Positions 1 through 7,124 of a stretch of 7,124 nucleotides of DNA are shown piece after piece (within the stretch, counting starts at the first letter, position 1; the number at the start of each line of letters is the position of its first letter). The notes under the pieces are model-generated. The model had not been told where the DNA came from and did no database searches. It was given only the letters and a program-made list of their open reading frames with translations. The stretch is taken from positions 1 through 7,124 of the forward strand of contig CAMWQZ010000051.1 of the NCBI GenBank assembly GCA_947176515.1, given 5' to 3'. Position numbers and translations under genes: made by a program. This DNA is from an uncultured Bacteroidales bacterium (GTDB lineage Bacteria > Bacteroidota > Bacteroidia > Bacteroidales > Muribaculaceae).

Positions 1-1
1 A

Positions 2-1261
2 AAAGCGTCTGCCAGCCAGTCCCTCAAACTCGTTTTCCATATCGCTAAGGACAAAGCCGTTACTATGGATTCCCCCGACCAAGGAGCCTATGGAATCGAA
101 TGTAATACCGTCTACCTCTCTTCCGACTCAATCAACGTCAAAGTGCCAAGCTTAAGAGTGAATTATGCTGGTCACTTAACGGGCGGTAACATCGAAGGCA
201 CCTTCAAACAGGGAATGATGAAACTGCCCCTCGTCCTCGAGCCAGGCGAGAAGAAAGCAAAACGACCTCAGACTCCCGTTGCTCCCTTCCCATATACTAC
301 CGAAGATGTTAAAATTTCAAATTCCGATAACTCGGTTGTCCTCGCCGGCACATTGACCATACCCGAAAATGCCACAAAGAAAACTCCAATCGTTGTAATG
401 GTTACTGGCAGCGGCTTACAAAATCGTGACGAAGAACTATTTGAGCACAAACCCTTTGCTGTAATCGCCGACTATCTCGCTCGCAACGGCATTGCGTCTT
501 TGCGCTACGACGACCGAGGTTTTGGCGAGTCTACAGGCGACGCCACCCAAGCCACTACTGCTGATTTCGCGTCCGACGCAAAAGCTGTAGTCGACTGGAT
601 TCGCGCCCAACGCCGTTTTGGCAGAATCGGAATTATAGGCCATAGCGAAGGCGGTCAGATAGCTTACATCCTTGGAGCAAAAAAACACGGTCCAGATTTC
701 ATCGTCTCTATCGCCGGACCATCAATTAAAGGCACTAAAACCATAGCTTACCAAAACAAAATAGCACTCCTCAAATCCGCTATCCCTCAACAGCAAGCCG
801 AAGACTTTGAAACCGCAATTGAAAAAGTTCTTGAATATAAGTTGGCACATCCTAACCAGACGTCGGTTTCCGATACTTTAATTGCCGAACTTTATCCCCA
901 GCATGACGATGACCTCGTCACTCGCCAGTTAGCTGCTGCCATTAAGACATCGCTAACGACTCAAGATGCAAATCCCTGGATGACATATTTTCTTGCATAT
1001 AATCCTGCAAATGATATGAAGTCACTGAAAATTCCTACCTTAATAATATATGGAGAAAAAGACCATCAGGTCCCTGCATCGCTCAACCTTGCTCCTGCTA
1101 AGAACTACTCCCCAAAGGCCATTGTCAAAGAATACCCCGGGCTTAACCACCTTATGCAACACGCCGTCACAGGCGACGTCGAAGAGTACAAATCAATCGA
1201 GGAAACAATCTCTCCCGAAGTCCTCTCAGACATCGTTTTTTTTATCAAATCGGTAAAATGA
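2..1261 (+). CDS. Alpha/beta hydrolase (serine esterase type), 5'-truncated
   Basis: This is probably an esterase-like serine hydrolase with a small N-terminal beta domain, an arrangement resembling EstD-type esterases. The substrate is unknown. The frame is open from base 2. The ATG at 65 is probably an internal Met, because the 21 codons before it read as the same domain (LKLVFHI just before MDSPDQGA). The true start, and any signal peptide, lies off the window. Numbered from the Met at 65, the N-terminal domain runs to about residue 65. The hydrolase fold starts near 80 and holds the oxyanion-region motif GSGLQNRDE (115-123) and RYDDRGFGES (147-156). The nucleophile elbow GHSEGG gives Ser194, GEKDHQVP gives Asp333, and GLNHLMQ gives His362, so the catalytic triad is complete. 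A helical cap fills about 225-310. The gene ends in TGA, and 80 nt separate it from the DUF4923 gene. The fold and triad are sure; the reaction is not. Confidence 0.9.
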   Translation, partial: KASASQSLKLVFHIAKDKAVTMDSPDQGAYGIECNTVYLSSDSINVKVPSLRVNYAGHLTGGNIEGTFKQGMMKLPLVLEPGEKKAKRPQTPVAPFPYTTEDVKISNSDNSVVLAGTLTIPENATKKTPIVVMVTGSGLQNRDEELFEHKPFAVIADYLARNGIASLRYDDRGFGESTGDATQATTADFASDAKAVVDWIRAQRRFGRIGIIGHSEGGQIAYILGAKKHGPDFIVSIAGPSIKGTKTIAYQNKIALLKSAIPQQQAEDFETAIEKVLEYKLAHPNQTSVSDTLIAELYPQHDDDLVTRQLAAAIKTSLTTQDANPWMTYFLAYNPANDMKSLKIPTLIIYGEKDHQVPASLNLAPAKNYSPKAIVKEYPGLNHLMQHAVTGDVEEYKSIEETISPEVLSDIVFFIKSVK

Positions 1262-1272
1262 TTACTAAAATC

Positions 1273-1327
1273 TAAATGTTCAAAACTTTTCAACTAACAT
1301 AAATGTTATAATTTAAATATAACATTT
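1273..1327. promoter_or_regulatory. AT-rich inverted-repeat cluster (operator-like or weak terminator)
   Basis: The gap between the hydrolase and the DUF4923 gene holds a perfect 10-bp inverted repeat: AAATGTTATA at 1301-1310 and TATAACATTT at 1318-1327, with a 7-nt centre. The same hexamer forms a second overlapping dyad, TAACAT at 1295-1300 and ATGTTA at 1303-1308. TAAATGTT also occurs twice, at 1273-1280 and 1300-1307. Repeated half-sites in both orientations suggest binding of a dimeric regulator just upstream of the gene starting at 1342. Alternatively the 1301-1327 dyad, followed by ATTTTATT-like sequence, could be a weak terminator for the hydrolase; its stem has only one G-C pair. A Bacteroidota -7 element (TAnnTTTG) is matched only poorly here, so I do not call a promoter. 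Confidence 0.4.
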
Positions 1328-1341
1328 TATTCATCATTAAT

Positions 1342-1995
1342 ATGAAATTTACTCGTCACATTATCTTAGCGCTTTCGCTCCTCTGCGCGACAGCTGTTTA
1401 CGCCACTGGCGACCTCAATGACCTCCTCAACTCGGTTAAATCTAAAACTTCAGGCGGTGACTCAAATCCACTTGGTGCTATCGGCAGTGTAATCTCCAGC
1501 CTTACAGCTTCCTCAAACTTTGAATTGAAAGACCTTCAAGGAACTTGGACTTACGAATCTCCGGCCGTAACATTCAAAAGCGACAATGCGCTCCAGAAGA
1601 TTGGCGGCTCTGCAGCAGCCTCGGCTATCGAAAACAAGATTGCTCCTTATTACGAGAAAGCCGGCATCACTGCCCTTAAGCTAACTGTCGACGAAAACAA
1701 CAACTTCACAATGCAACTTAAGAAAGGCACACTCAAAGGCACTCTTTCTAAAGACGAAGACGGCAACCTTCATTTCAAATTCAATGCCCTCGGTAAAATC
1801 AAGCTTGCATCTGTAAGTGCTTTTGCCACGAAATCAGGCAACACCCTCAACCTGACCTTCGACGTCTCAAAACTCATTTCTATCGTTAAGACAGTGTCAT
1901 CGGTTTCTGGTATTTCAAGCCTCAATACCGTTAGCTCACTCCTATCGTCTTACGATGGCATCTACGCCGGTTTCAAACTTAACCGCTCTAAATAA
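1342..1995 (+). CDS. DUF4923 family exported protein
   Basis: This 217-aa protein has a typical Sec signal peptide: basic MKFTRH, a hydrophobic core at about 7-18, and a likely signal peptidase I cut after VYA (residue 21). Cys15 sits in SLLC, which is not a good lipobox, so a lipoprotein is unlikely. The mature N-terminus (22-60) is Ser/Gly-rich. The core starts with LQGTWTYESPAVTF (65-78) and LQKIGG (84-89), a pattern I recognise from the Bacteroidales family DUF4923. Alternating strands follow (about 110-175), then a Ser-rich helix-like segment and a closing strand YAGFKLNRS. The fold looks like a small beta-rich calycin-like domain, which is an inference. It probably acts in the periplasm or at the envelope; its function is unknown. 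The start is set by the signal peptide. A hairpin with a T-run follows at 2027-2068, and trkH begins 55 nt after the stop. Confidence 0.87.
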   Translation: MKFTRHIILALSLLCATAVYATGDLNDLLNSVKSKTSGGDSNPLGAIGSVISSLTASSNFELKDLQGTWTYESPAVTFKSDNALQKIGGSAAASAIENKIAPYYEKAGITALKLTVDENNNFTMQLKKGTLKGTLSKDEDGNLHFKFNALGKIKLASVSAFATKSGNTLNLTFDVSKLISIVKTVSSVSGISSLNTVSSLLSSYDGIYAGFKLNRSK

Positions 1996-2001
1996 AAATA
2001 T

Positions 2002-2020
2002 ATCGCACATGCGATGCATC
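2002..2020. promoter_or_regulatory. Overlapping short palindromes upstream of trkH
   Basis: ATCGCA at 2002-2007 and TGCGAT at 2010-2015 form a perfect dyad with a 2-nt centre. It overlaps the 8-bp palindrome GATGCATC at 2013-2020. The 2-nt centre is too tight for an RNA loop, so a DNA-binding site is likelier than an RNA element. It lies 31-49 nt upstream of the trkH ATG, in a 55-nt gap. No convincing -33/-7 promoter pair is visible; TACATTGT at 2041-2048 only partly resembles TAnnTTTG. The regulatory role is an inference. Confidence 0.3.
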
Positions 2021-2026
2021 ATAACT

Positions 2027-2068
2027 AACTCTTGATTGTTTACATTGTAAATGATCAAGAGTTTTTTT
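2027..2068 (+). terminator. Strong hairpin plus T7 tract overlapping the trkH start codon
   Basis: AACTCTTGAT (2027-2036) pairs perfectly with ATCAAGAGTT (2054-2063). Inside it, U2037-G2053 and G2038-U2052 can form wobble pairs, and TTTAC (2039-2043) pairs with GTAAA (2047-2051). The RNA can therefore form one continuous 17-bp stem with a 3-nt loop (2044-2046). T's at 2062-2068 follow directly. This is the structure of a Rho-independent terminator for the DUF4923 gene. It also contains the trkH ATG (2051-2053), all three bases of which are paired, and the T-run encodes Phe5-Phe6 of TrkH. It may thus be an attenuator or translational switch for trkHA rather than a plain terminator. Confidence 0.75.
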
Positions 2069-3916
2069 CATAGGACACGACGTTTTTCGCGACGGCACGC
2101 TAAGAATATTGCGCGCTATCGCAAGCATGTAATCAACCATTTCACTCACGCCATCGCCGTCCTGAAAACCGTCATCTCCACCCTTGCCGTTTTTGCATCC
2201 CTTTTTTGTCTGATTGAGCTCACCCTATATTTCGGCTACGACCGTAGCGCTGCCGAAGCTCTGACTATTAAAAATCTGCTACGCATCCCCCAGGCAATAT
2301 TCCTCCTCAACATCCTTTTTGGACTCCTCGTTGCGACCAAATTTTCAATCTATCGAAATCGCATACTCAAAATAATAGTAGACCTCGCCGTCGCTATATC
2401 TGCCATCGCATGGGCCTACCCTCACCCCCACTCACCCTGGTTTCCGTGGCTCGCAGATATCGTTTATAGTAACGCATTTCTCTTTACTGTTCTCGCCGCA
2501 TATTCCGTTTTCGAACTATGCCACGCTGCTATGAGGCTCATCGGCAGGCGCACAAATCCTGCCTTAATTCTCTCTGGTAGTTTTCTCGTCTTTATCATCA
2601 TTGGCTCGTTCCTGCTGATGCTTCCTAAATGCACCCTCACGCCGATTTCTTATTGCGACTCACTTTTTGTGTCGACCAGTGCGGTTTGCATCACAGGTCT
2701 GACACCGGTCGACATCCCGACAACCTTCACTCCATTGGGGCTCCTAATTCTAAGCATACTGATTCAGATTGGCGGCCTCGGTGTAATCACATTCACAAGC
2801 TTTTTTGCAATTTTCTTCAGCGGCACTCCCTCTATCTATAGTCAGCTGTTGATTAAAGATATGATTTACTCAAAGTCAATCAACAATCTTATCCCGACCC
2901 TACTCTACATTCTCGCATTCACAATTACCGTAGAACTTATCGGAGCAATAGCAGTCTTCTTTACCATACCGGCAGAATTAGGCCTGACCTTAAGTGACAA
3001 ACTCATCTTCTCAGGTTTTCACTCGCTATCGTCGTTTTGTAACGCCGGATTCTCATGCTTGCCCGGTGGCATGGCAAATCAGACACTTCTCAATGGCACT
3101 CAGTCCATCTACGTTGTCACATCCGTTCTGATATTCGCCGGAGCAATTGGATTTCCAATCCTTGTCAACTTCAAAGACATCTTCGTAGCTTGGCTGCGCC
3201 GTCTTATTACCGGCAAACGCAATCCAACAACGAGATTACTTCACGTCTACGACCTCAACACAAAACTGGTCTTAGTCACTACGCTCGTACTCCTCGCCGT
3301 CGGTAGCGTCGCATTTTTCATTTTAGAGTATAACAACACCCTCGCTGGCATGCCGTTAAGCCAAAAAATCACCCAGTCAGTGTTTAACTCGCTCATACCT
3401 CGCAGCGCCGGATTCACTTCCGTCAACCCGTCAATGTTCCTACCAGTCACAATGCTGCTTATAATCGTACAGATGTGGATTGGTGGTGCATCGCAGTCAT
3501 TAGCCGGTGGCATAAAGGTCAACACCGTGGCTGCCGTTTTTCTTAACCTGCGCGCCATCATCCGCGGTCAGTCCTCGGCTCAGGCTTTCGGACGCCGCAT
3601 CTCTACTGGCTCTGTCCGTCGCGCCAATGCCGTTGTCGCCATAGCCATCGCAGCATTCATTATCTACGCTGCCATCATCCTGACATTAGAGCCCCATCTA
3701 TCTACAAAATCAATCTTATTCGAGGTGACATCTGCTTTGTTCACTGTCGGTTCGTCGCTTGGAATCACTGACCAGCTCTCCCCACTCTCAAAAATAATAC
3801 TTTCTACCGCCATGTTCGCCGGGCGCGTCGGCATCCTCTCACTCCTGATTGGTTTCGGCACACAGAGCCGCGATAAATCACTTCATTACCCAACAGACAA
3901 TATAATAATCAGCTAA
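2051..3916 (+). CDS. trkH: TrkH/KtrB-family potassium uptake channel, long form
   Basis: This 621-aa inner-membrane subunit admits potassium and pairs with TrkA. A very basic cytosolic N-terminus (1-33, rich in R, K and H) is followed by four extra hydrophobic segments, at about 35-60, 76-97, 105-122 and 138-160. The canonical core starts near 169 (NPALILSGSF). All four selectivity-filter loops are present with their glycines: SAVCITGLT (Gly216), CNAGFS (Gly333), PRSAGFTS (Gly454) and TVGSSLGIT (Gly567). MWIGGASQSLAGGIKVNT (475-492) is the region after the third repeat, including the intramembrane gating loop. The start is forced: a TAA directly precedes the ATG in frame, and no other ATG, GTG or TTG occurs before the first membrane segment. 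The four-segment extension makes it longer than the roughly 480-aa classical TrkH; I recall similar long forms in Bacteroides. The trkA gene follows after 13 nt, as an operon. The initiation region lies inside a terminator-like hairpin. Confidence 0.95.
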   Translation: MIKSFFHRTRRFSRRHAKNIARYRKHVINHFTHAIAVLKTVISTLAVFASLFCLIELTLYFGYDRSAAEALTIKNLLRIPQAIFLLNILFGLLVATKFSIYRNRILKIIVDLAVAISAIAWAYPHPHSPWFPWLADIVYSNAFLFTVLAAYSVFELCHAAMRLIGRRTNPALILSGSFLVFIIIGSFLLMLPKCTLTPISYCDSLFVSTSAVCITGLTPVDIPTTFTPLGLLILSILIQIGGLGVITFTSFFAIFFSGTPSIYSQLLIKDMIYSKSINNLIPTLLYILAFTITVELIGAIAVFFTIPAELGLTLSDKLIFSGFHSLSSFCNAGFSCLPGGMANQTLLNGTQSIYVVTSVLIFAGAIGFPILVNFKDIFVAWLRRLITGKRNPTTRLLHVYDLNTKLVLVTTLVLLAVGSVAFFILEYNNTLAGMPLSQKITQSVFNSLIPRSAGFTSVNPSMFLPVTMLLIIVQMWIGGASQSLAGGIKVNTVAAVFLNLRAIIRGQSSAQAFGRRISTGSVRRANAVVAIAIAAFIIYAAIILTLEPHLSTKSILFEVTSALFTVGSSLGITDQLSPLSKIILSTAMFAGRVGILSLLIGFGTQSRDKSLHYPTDNIIIS

Positions 3917-3929
3917 TAACTTCATAATT

Positions 3930-4616
3930 ATGAGATATCTTATTATCGGTTTAGGCATCTACGGCTCAAATCTCGCTATTGACCTCACAGCTCTCGGCCA
4001 TGAAGTCATAGGCGCTGACATCCGTCCTAACAATATCGAAGCCATCAAAGACTATATCTCCACCGTCTATCAGGTTGATTCTACCGAAGAAAGCGCACTC
4101 AGCGTTTTGCCGCTTCGCAATGTCGACCTTGTCATCGTCGCCATTGGCGAGAATTTCGGTGCAAGCGTCAAGACCGTCGCCCTGCTCAAAAAGATGGGTG
4201 TAAAAAAGATATTTGCCCGTGCTATCGACAAACTCCACGAATCAATCCTCGAAGGCTTCGACATCCAGCGTATACTCACCCCAGAGCAACGCGCCGCTGC
4301 CGACCTCACCAACGAGATGGAACTCGGCACTCACGTCACATCCATGCAGATTGACTCCAATACCCATATCCTGAAATTCAAAGCGCCCGATTTCTTTGTA
4401 GGCGAGCGTTACGATAGTCTCGGGCTCAGTGACTACGGCATAAAGCTTGTGGCCGTCACGCGTCCGCGCAAAGTGACCAATCTTTTGGGTATAAGCCGCG
4501 ATGAGGCTGCCATCCTCGACTTCACCGCTCCCGATATAACAGTTGAAGCCGACGACGTCTTTACGGTCATCGGCTCCAATAAAGGATTTAAATCGCTGTT
4601 CAGAAACATGGTCTGA
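3930..4616 (+). CDS. trkA: TrkA/KtrA-type RCK regulatory subunit of potassium uptake
   Basis: This 228-aa cytosolic protein is a single RCK unit, half the size of the duplicated E. coli TrkA. Residues 1-125 form the Rossmann-like RCK_N domain: the glycine motif GLGIYG (7-12), the acidic Asp30 at the end of strand 2 (GADIRPN) that normally holds the nucleotide ribose, VDST (49-52), and VIVAIGENF (68-76). Residues about 135-226 form the RCK_C domain, with KLVAVTRP and the closing VFTVIGSNKGFKSLF. From the family, it should form an octameric ring under TrkH and gate it in response to ATP/ADP or NAD(H). Which nucleotide, and whether RCK_C binds a second messenger, cannot be read here. It follows trkH by 13 nt and is surely co-transcribed. 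Its last codons and stop lie in an 11-bp hairpin shared with the convergent operon. Confidence 0.94.
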   Translation: MRYLIIGLGIYGSNLAIDLTALGHEVIGADIRPNNIEAIKDYISTVYQVDSTEESALSVLPLRNVDLVIVAIGENFGASVKTVALLKKMGVKKIFARAIDKLHESILEGFDIQRILTPEQRAAADLTNEMELGTHVTSMQIDSNTHILKFKAPDFFVGERYDSLGLSDYGIKLVAVTRPRKVTNLLGISRDEAAILDFTAPDITVEADDVFTVIGSNKGFKSLFRNMV

Positions 4617-4622
4617 ACAGCG
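4594..4622. terminator. Hairpin between convergent trkA and Dabb genes, overlapping the trkA stop
   Basis: CGCTGTTCAGA (4594-4604) and TCTGAACAGCG (4612-4622) are a perfect 11-bp inverted repeat with a 7-nt loop. The repeat spans the last trkA codons and its TGA. The opposite gene stops 8 nt further on (4630). The position, between two operons that meet tail to tail with 13 nt between their stops, suggests a shared transcript end. No real T-run follows on the plus strand, and only ATTTAAAT follows on the minus strand. It may therefore stabilise 3' ends rather than terminate by itself. Confidence 0.6.
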
Positions 4623-4629
4623 CGTTACA

Positions 4630-4923
4630 TCAAAATTCGTAATCCACGCAAGCGCGGTCGGCCTTATGTCCGGCGAGAAGTCCGGCAGCAGCCACATGTG
4701 CCGGATGCTTTGCATACACATCAACATCCGCCATTGTGTCGACCACAGCTGTCAGCACTACATCCCAGCTCTCAGCCGGATTCTGATTAATACCTACTTC
4801 AATTGAGCGTAGCACATCAATCTGCTCTGGCAGGGCTTCAAGCGCTGATTTAAAACTTTGAGCCACAGCCATACGCTCAGCGTCTGTCCCTGTGAGTTTA
4901 AAAGTTACAATATGTTTTACCAT
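4630..4923 (-). CDS. Dabb-domain (stress-responsive A/B barrel) small protein
   Basis: This 97-aa protein fits the Dabb family, a dimeric ferredoxin-like alpha/beta barrel, along its whole length. The typical MVKHIVTFKL opens the first strand with His4. A helix follows at about 15-31, then LRSIEVGINQNP (38-49), WDVVLTAVVDT (53-63) and the hallmark YAKHPAHVAAAG (70-81) with His73 and His76. It ends in ACVDYEF. There is no signal peptide, so it is probably cytosolic. Most bacterial members have no known reaction; some plant relatives are polyketide cyclases, but nothing here points to that chemistry. The ATG at 4923 lies 12 nt after the ABC-F stop, so the gene is most likely the last of the lysC, ABC-F, Dabb operon. 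The AT-rich leader (AAAATACTAAAACA) shows no Shine-Dalgarno, as is usual in Bacteroidota. Confidence 0.88.
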   Translation of the reverse strand: MVKHIVTFKLTGTDAERMAVAQSFKSALEALPEQIDVLRSIEVGINQNPAESWDVVLTAVVDTMADVDVYAKHPAHVAAAGLLAGHKADRACVDYEF

Positions 4924-4935
4924 TGTTTTAGTATT

Positions 4936-6555
<1,620 letters not shown>

Positions 6556-6572
6556 TTATGGAAACTTACTTA

Positions 6573-7124
6573 TTAGAATAGCACTGAACTCAGTCGCTTC
6601 AATGCCTCAACCTTATCGCGGCTGCGTATAACCATTGATATATTATAGTTACTGCCGCCGTATGAAATCATCCTGACTGGGATATCTTGTAATGCGGCTA
6701 CTGCCTGAGCCTCAAAACCGCAGTTATGCCATTCGAGGTCACCGACCACACACACTATCACCATGTCGCGGTCAACAGTCACCGTTCCGAAATTTTTAAG
6801 GTCATCGACCAGTGCAGCGAGATGACTTTCATCGTCAATCGTCACTGTAACGCCGACCTCCGACGTCGCCATCATATCGATGCTCGTCTGATGCTTCTCA
6901 AATGTCTCGAAAACCTTATGCAGAAACCCGTAAGCAAGCAGCATGCGGCCCGACTTGATTTTTATGGCCGTCACATTATCTTTAGCTGCCACAGCCTTAA
7001 TCTTGCCATCGGGAGGCATATTGTAAATCACTGTTCCGCGGGCCCTTGGGTCAAGAGTATTGAGCAGTCTCACACGTATCCCAGCAAGCCTGGCCGGCAA
7101 CACGCAGGTTGGACGAAGTATCTT
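6573..7124 (-). CDS. lysC: Aspartate kinase, C-terminal regulatory part (5' end off window)
   Basis: Aspartate kinase phosphorylates L-aspartate at the first step to lysine, threonine and methionine, and to diaminopimelate for the cell wall. Only the last 184 codons lie here. The frame is open to the window edge, and the seven codons before the GTG at 7103 read KILRPTC, the usual end of the catalytic domain, so that GTG is not a start. After VRLLNTLDP and GTVIY come two ACT domains. The first has KSGRMLLAYGFLHKVFE, then IDMMATSEVGVTVTIDD. The second has VGDLEWHNCGF and PVRMISYGGSNYNISMV. Both blocks match the E. coli LysC pattern (MLHSRGFLAEVF, TTSEVSVALTLD, RMICYGASSHN), which points to a lysine-sensitive single-function kinase. 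It is not a fused aspartokinase/homoserine dehydrogenase, because the protein ends after the ACT pair (SSVLF). ABC-F follows after 20 nt. The promoter lies beyond the window. Confidence 0.93.
   Translation of the reverse strand, partial: KILRPTCVLPARLAGIRVRLLNTLDPRARGTVIYNMPPDGKIKAVAAKDNVTAIKIKSGRMLLAYGFLHKVFETFEKHQTSIDMMATSEVGVTVTIDDESHLAALVDDLKNFGTVTVDRDMVIVCVVGDLEWHNCGFEAQAVAALQDIPVRMISYGGSNYNISMVIRSRDKVEALKRLSSVLF

Noticed and set aside
65..67. ATG at 65 as the start of the hydrolase
   Set aside because: The frame is open to base 2, and the preceding codons (ending LKLVFHIAKDKAVT) read as part of the same N-terminal domain. There is also no signal peptide at 65.
1236..1243. T8 tract near the hydrolase end as a phase-variation site
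   Set aside because: It encodes two Phe residues six codons before the stop. A slip would alter only the last few residues, so a switch is unlikely.
1342..1404. Lipobox in the DUF4923 signal peptide
   Set aside because: Cys15 is preceded by S-L-L, with Leu at -1 where Gly, Ala or Ser is needed. A signal peptidase I site after VYA fits better.
4242..4727. 161-aa minus-strand open frame across the trkA end and the Dabb gene
   Set aside because: It lies antisense to well-conserved trkA codons and in another frame of the Dabb gene, and it resembles no family. It is a shadow of real genes.
7101..7103. GTG at 7103 as the aspartate kinase start
   Set aside because: The upstream codons KILRPTC continue the catalytic domain. 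A start here would remove the whole kinase domain, so the gene is simply cut by the window edge.

Overview
The window looks like an ordinary chromosomal segment from a Bacteroidales bacterium (phylum Bacteroidota), probably a gut or rumen lineage such as Muribaculaceae. The order-level call is fairly safe. It rests on a DUF4923 protein, the long form of TrkH with an extra N-terminal membrane block paired with a single-RCK TrkA, a YbiT-type ABC-F protein with a decayed second ATP site, and starts preceded by AT-rich leaders without clear Shine-Dalgarno sequences. The family-level call is a guess. I see no mobile elements, CRISPR arrays, tRNA or rRNA.

Left part, plus strand. Positions 2-1261 hold the 3' part of a secreted-type serine alpha/beta hydrolase whose beginning lies off the window. 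An 80-bp AT-rich gap with a cluster of inverted half-sites follows. Next comes a signal-peptide DUF4923 protein of unknown function (1342-1995). Two palindromes and a long hairpin followed by a T-run then lead into trkH (2051-3916). After a 13-nt gap trkA follows (3930-4616). TrkH (membrane channel) and TrkA (cytosolic nucleotide-sensing RCK subunit) together should form a potassium uptake system.

Right part, minus strand, reading right to left. The C-terminal two-ACT regulatory half of aspartate kinase (lysC, cut by the window end) is followed after 20 nt by an ABC-F ATPase. After 12 nt more comes a small Dabb-domain protein. The tight spacing suggests one operon: lysC, ABC-F, Dabb. It converges on trkHA, and only 13 nt separate the two stop codons. 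An 11-bp perfect hairpin spans the trkA stop there.

The most interesting points are small-scale. First, a continuous 17-bp hairpin plus U7 tract completely buries the only possible trkH start codon, which suggests attenuation or translation-coupled antitermination of potassium uptake. Second, the ABC-F protein shows a coherent loss of one of its two ATP sites. Third, repeated TAACAT/ATGTTA half-sites lie ahead of the DUF4923 gene. I found no clear sign of a wholly new multi-gene system. Every gene of 97 aa or more resembles a known family.
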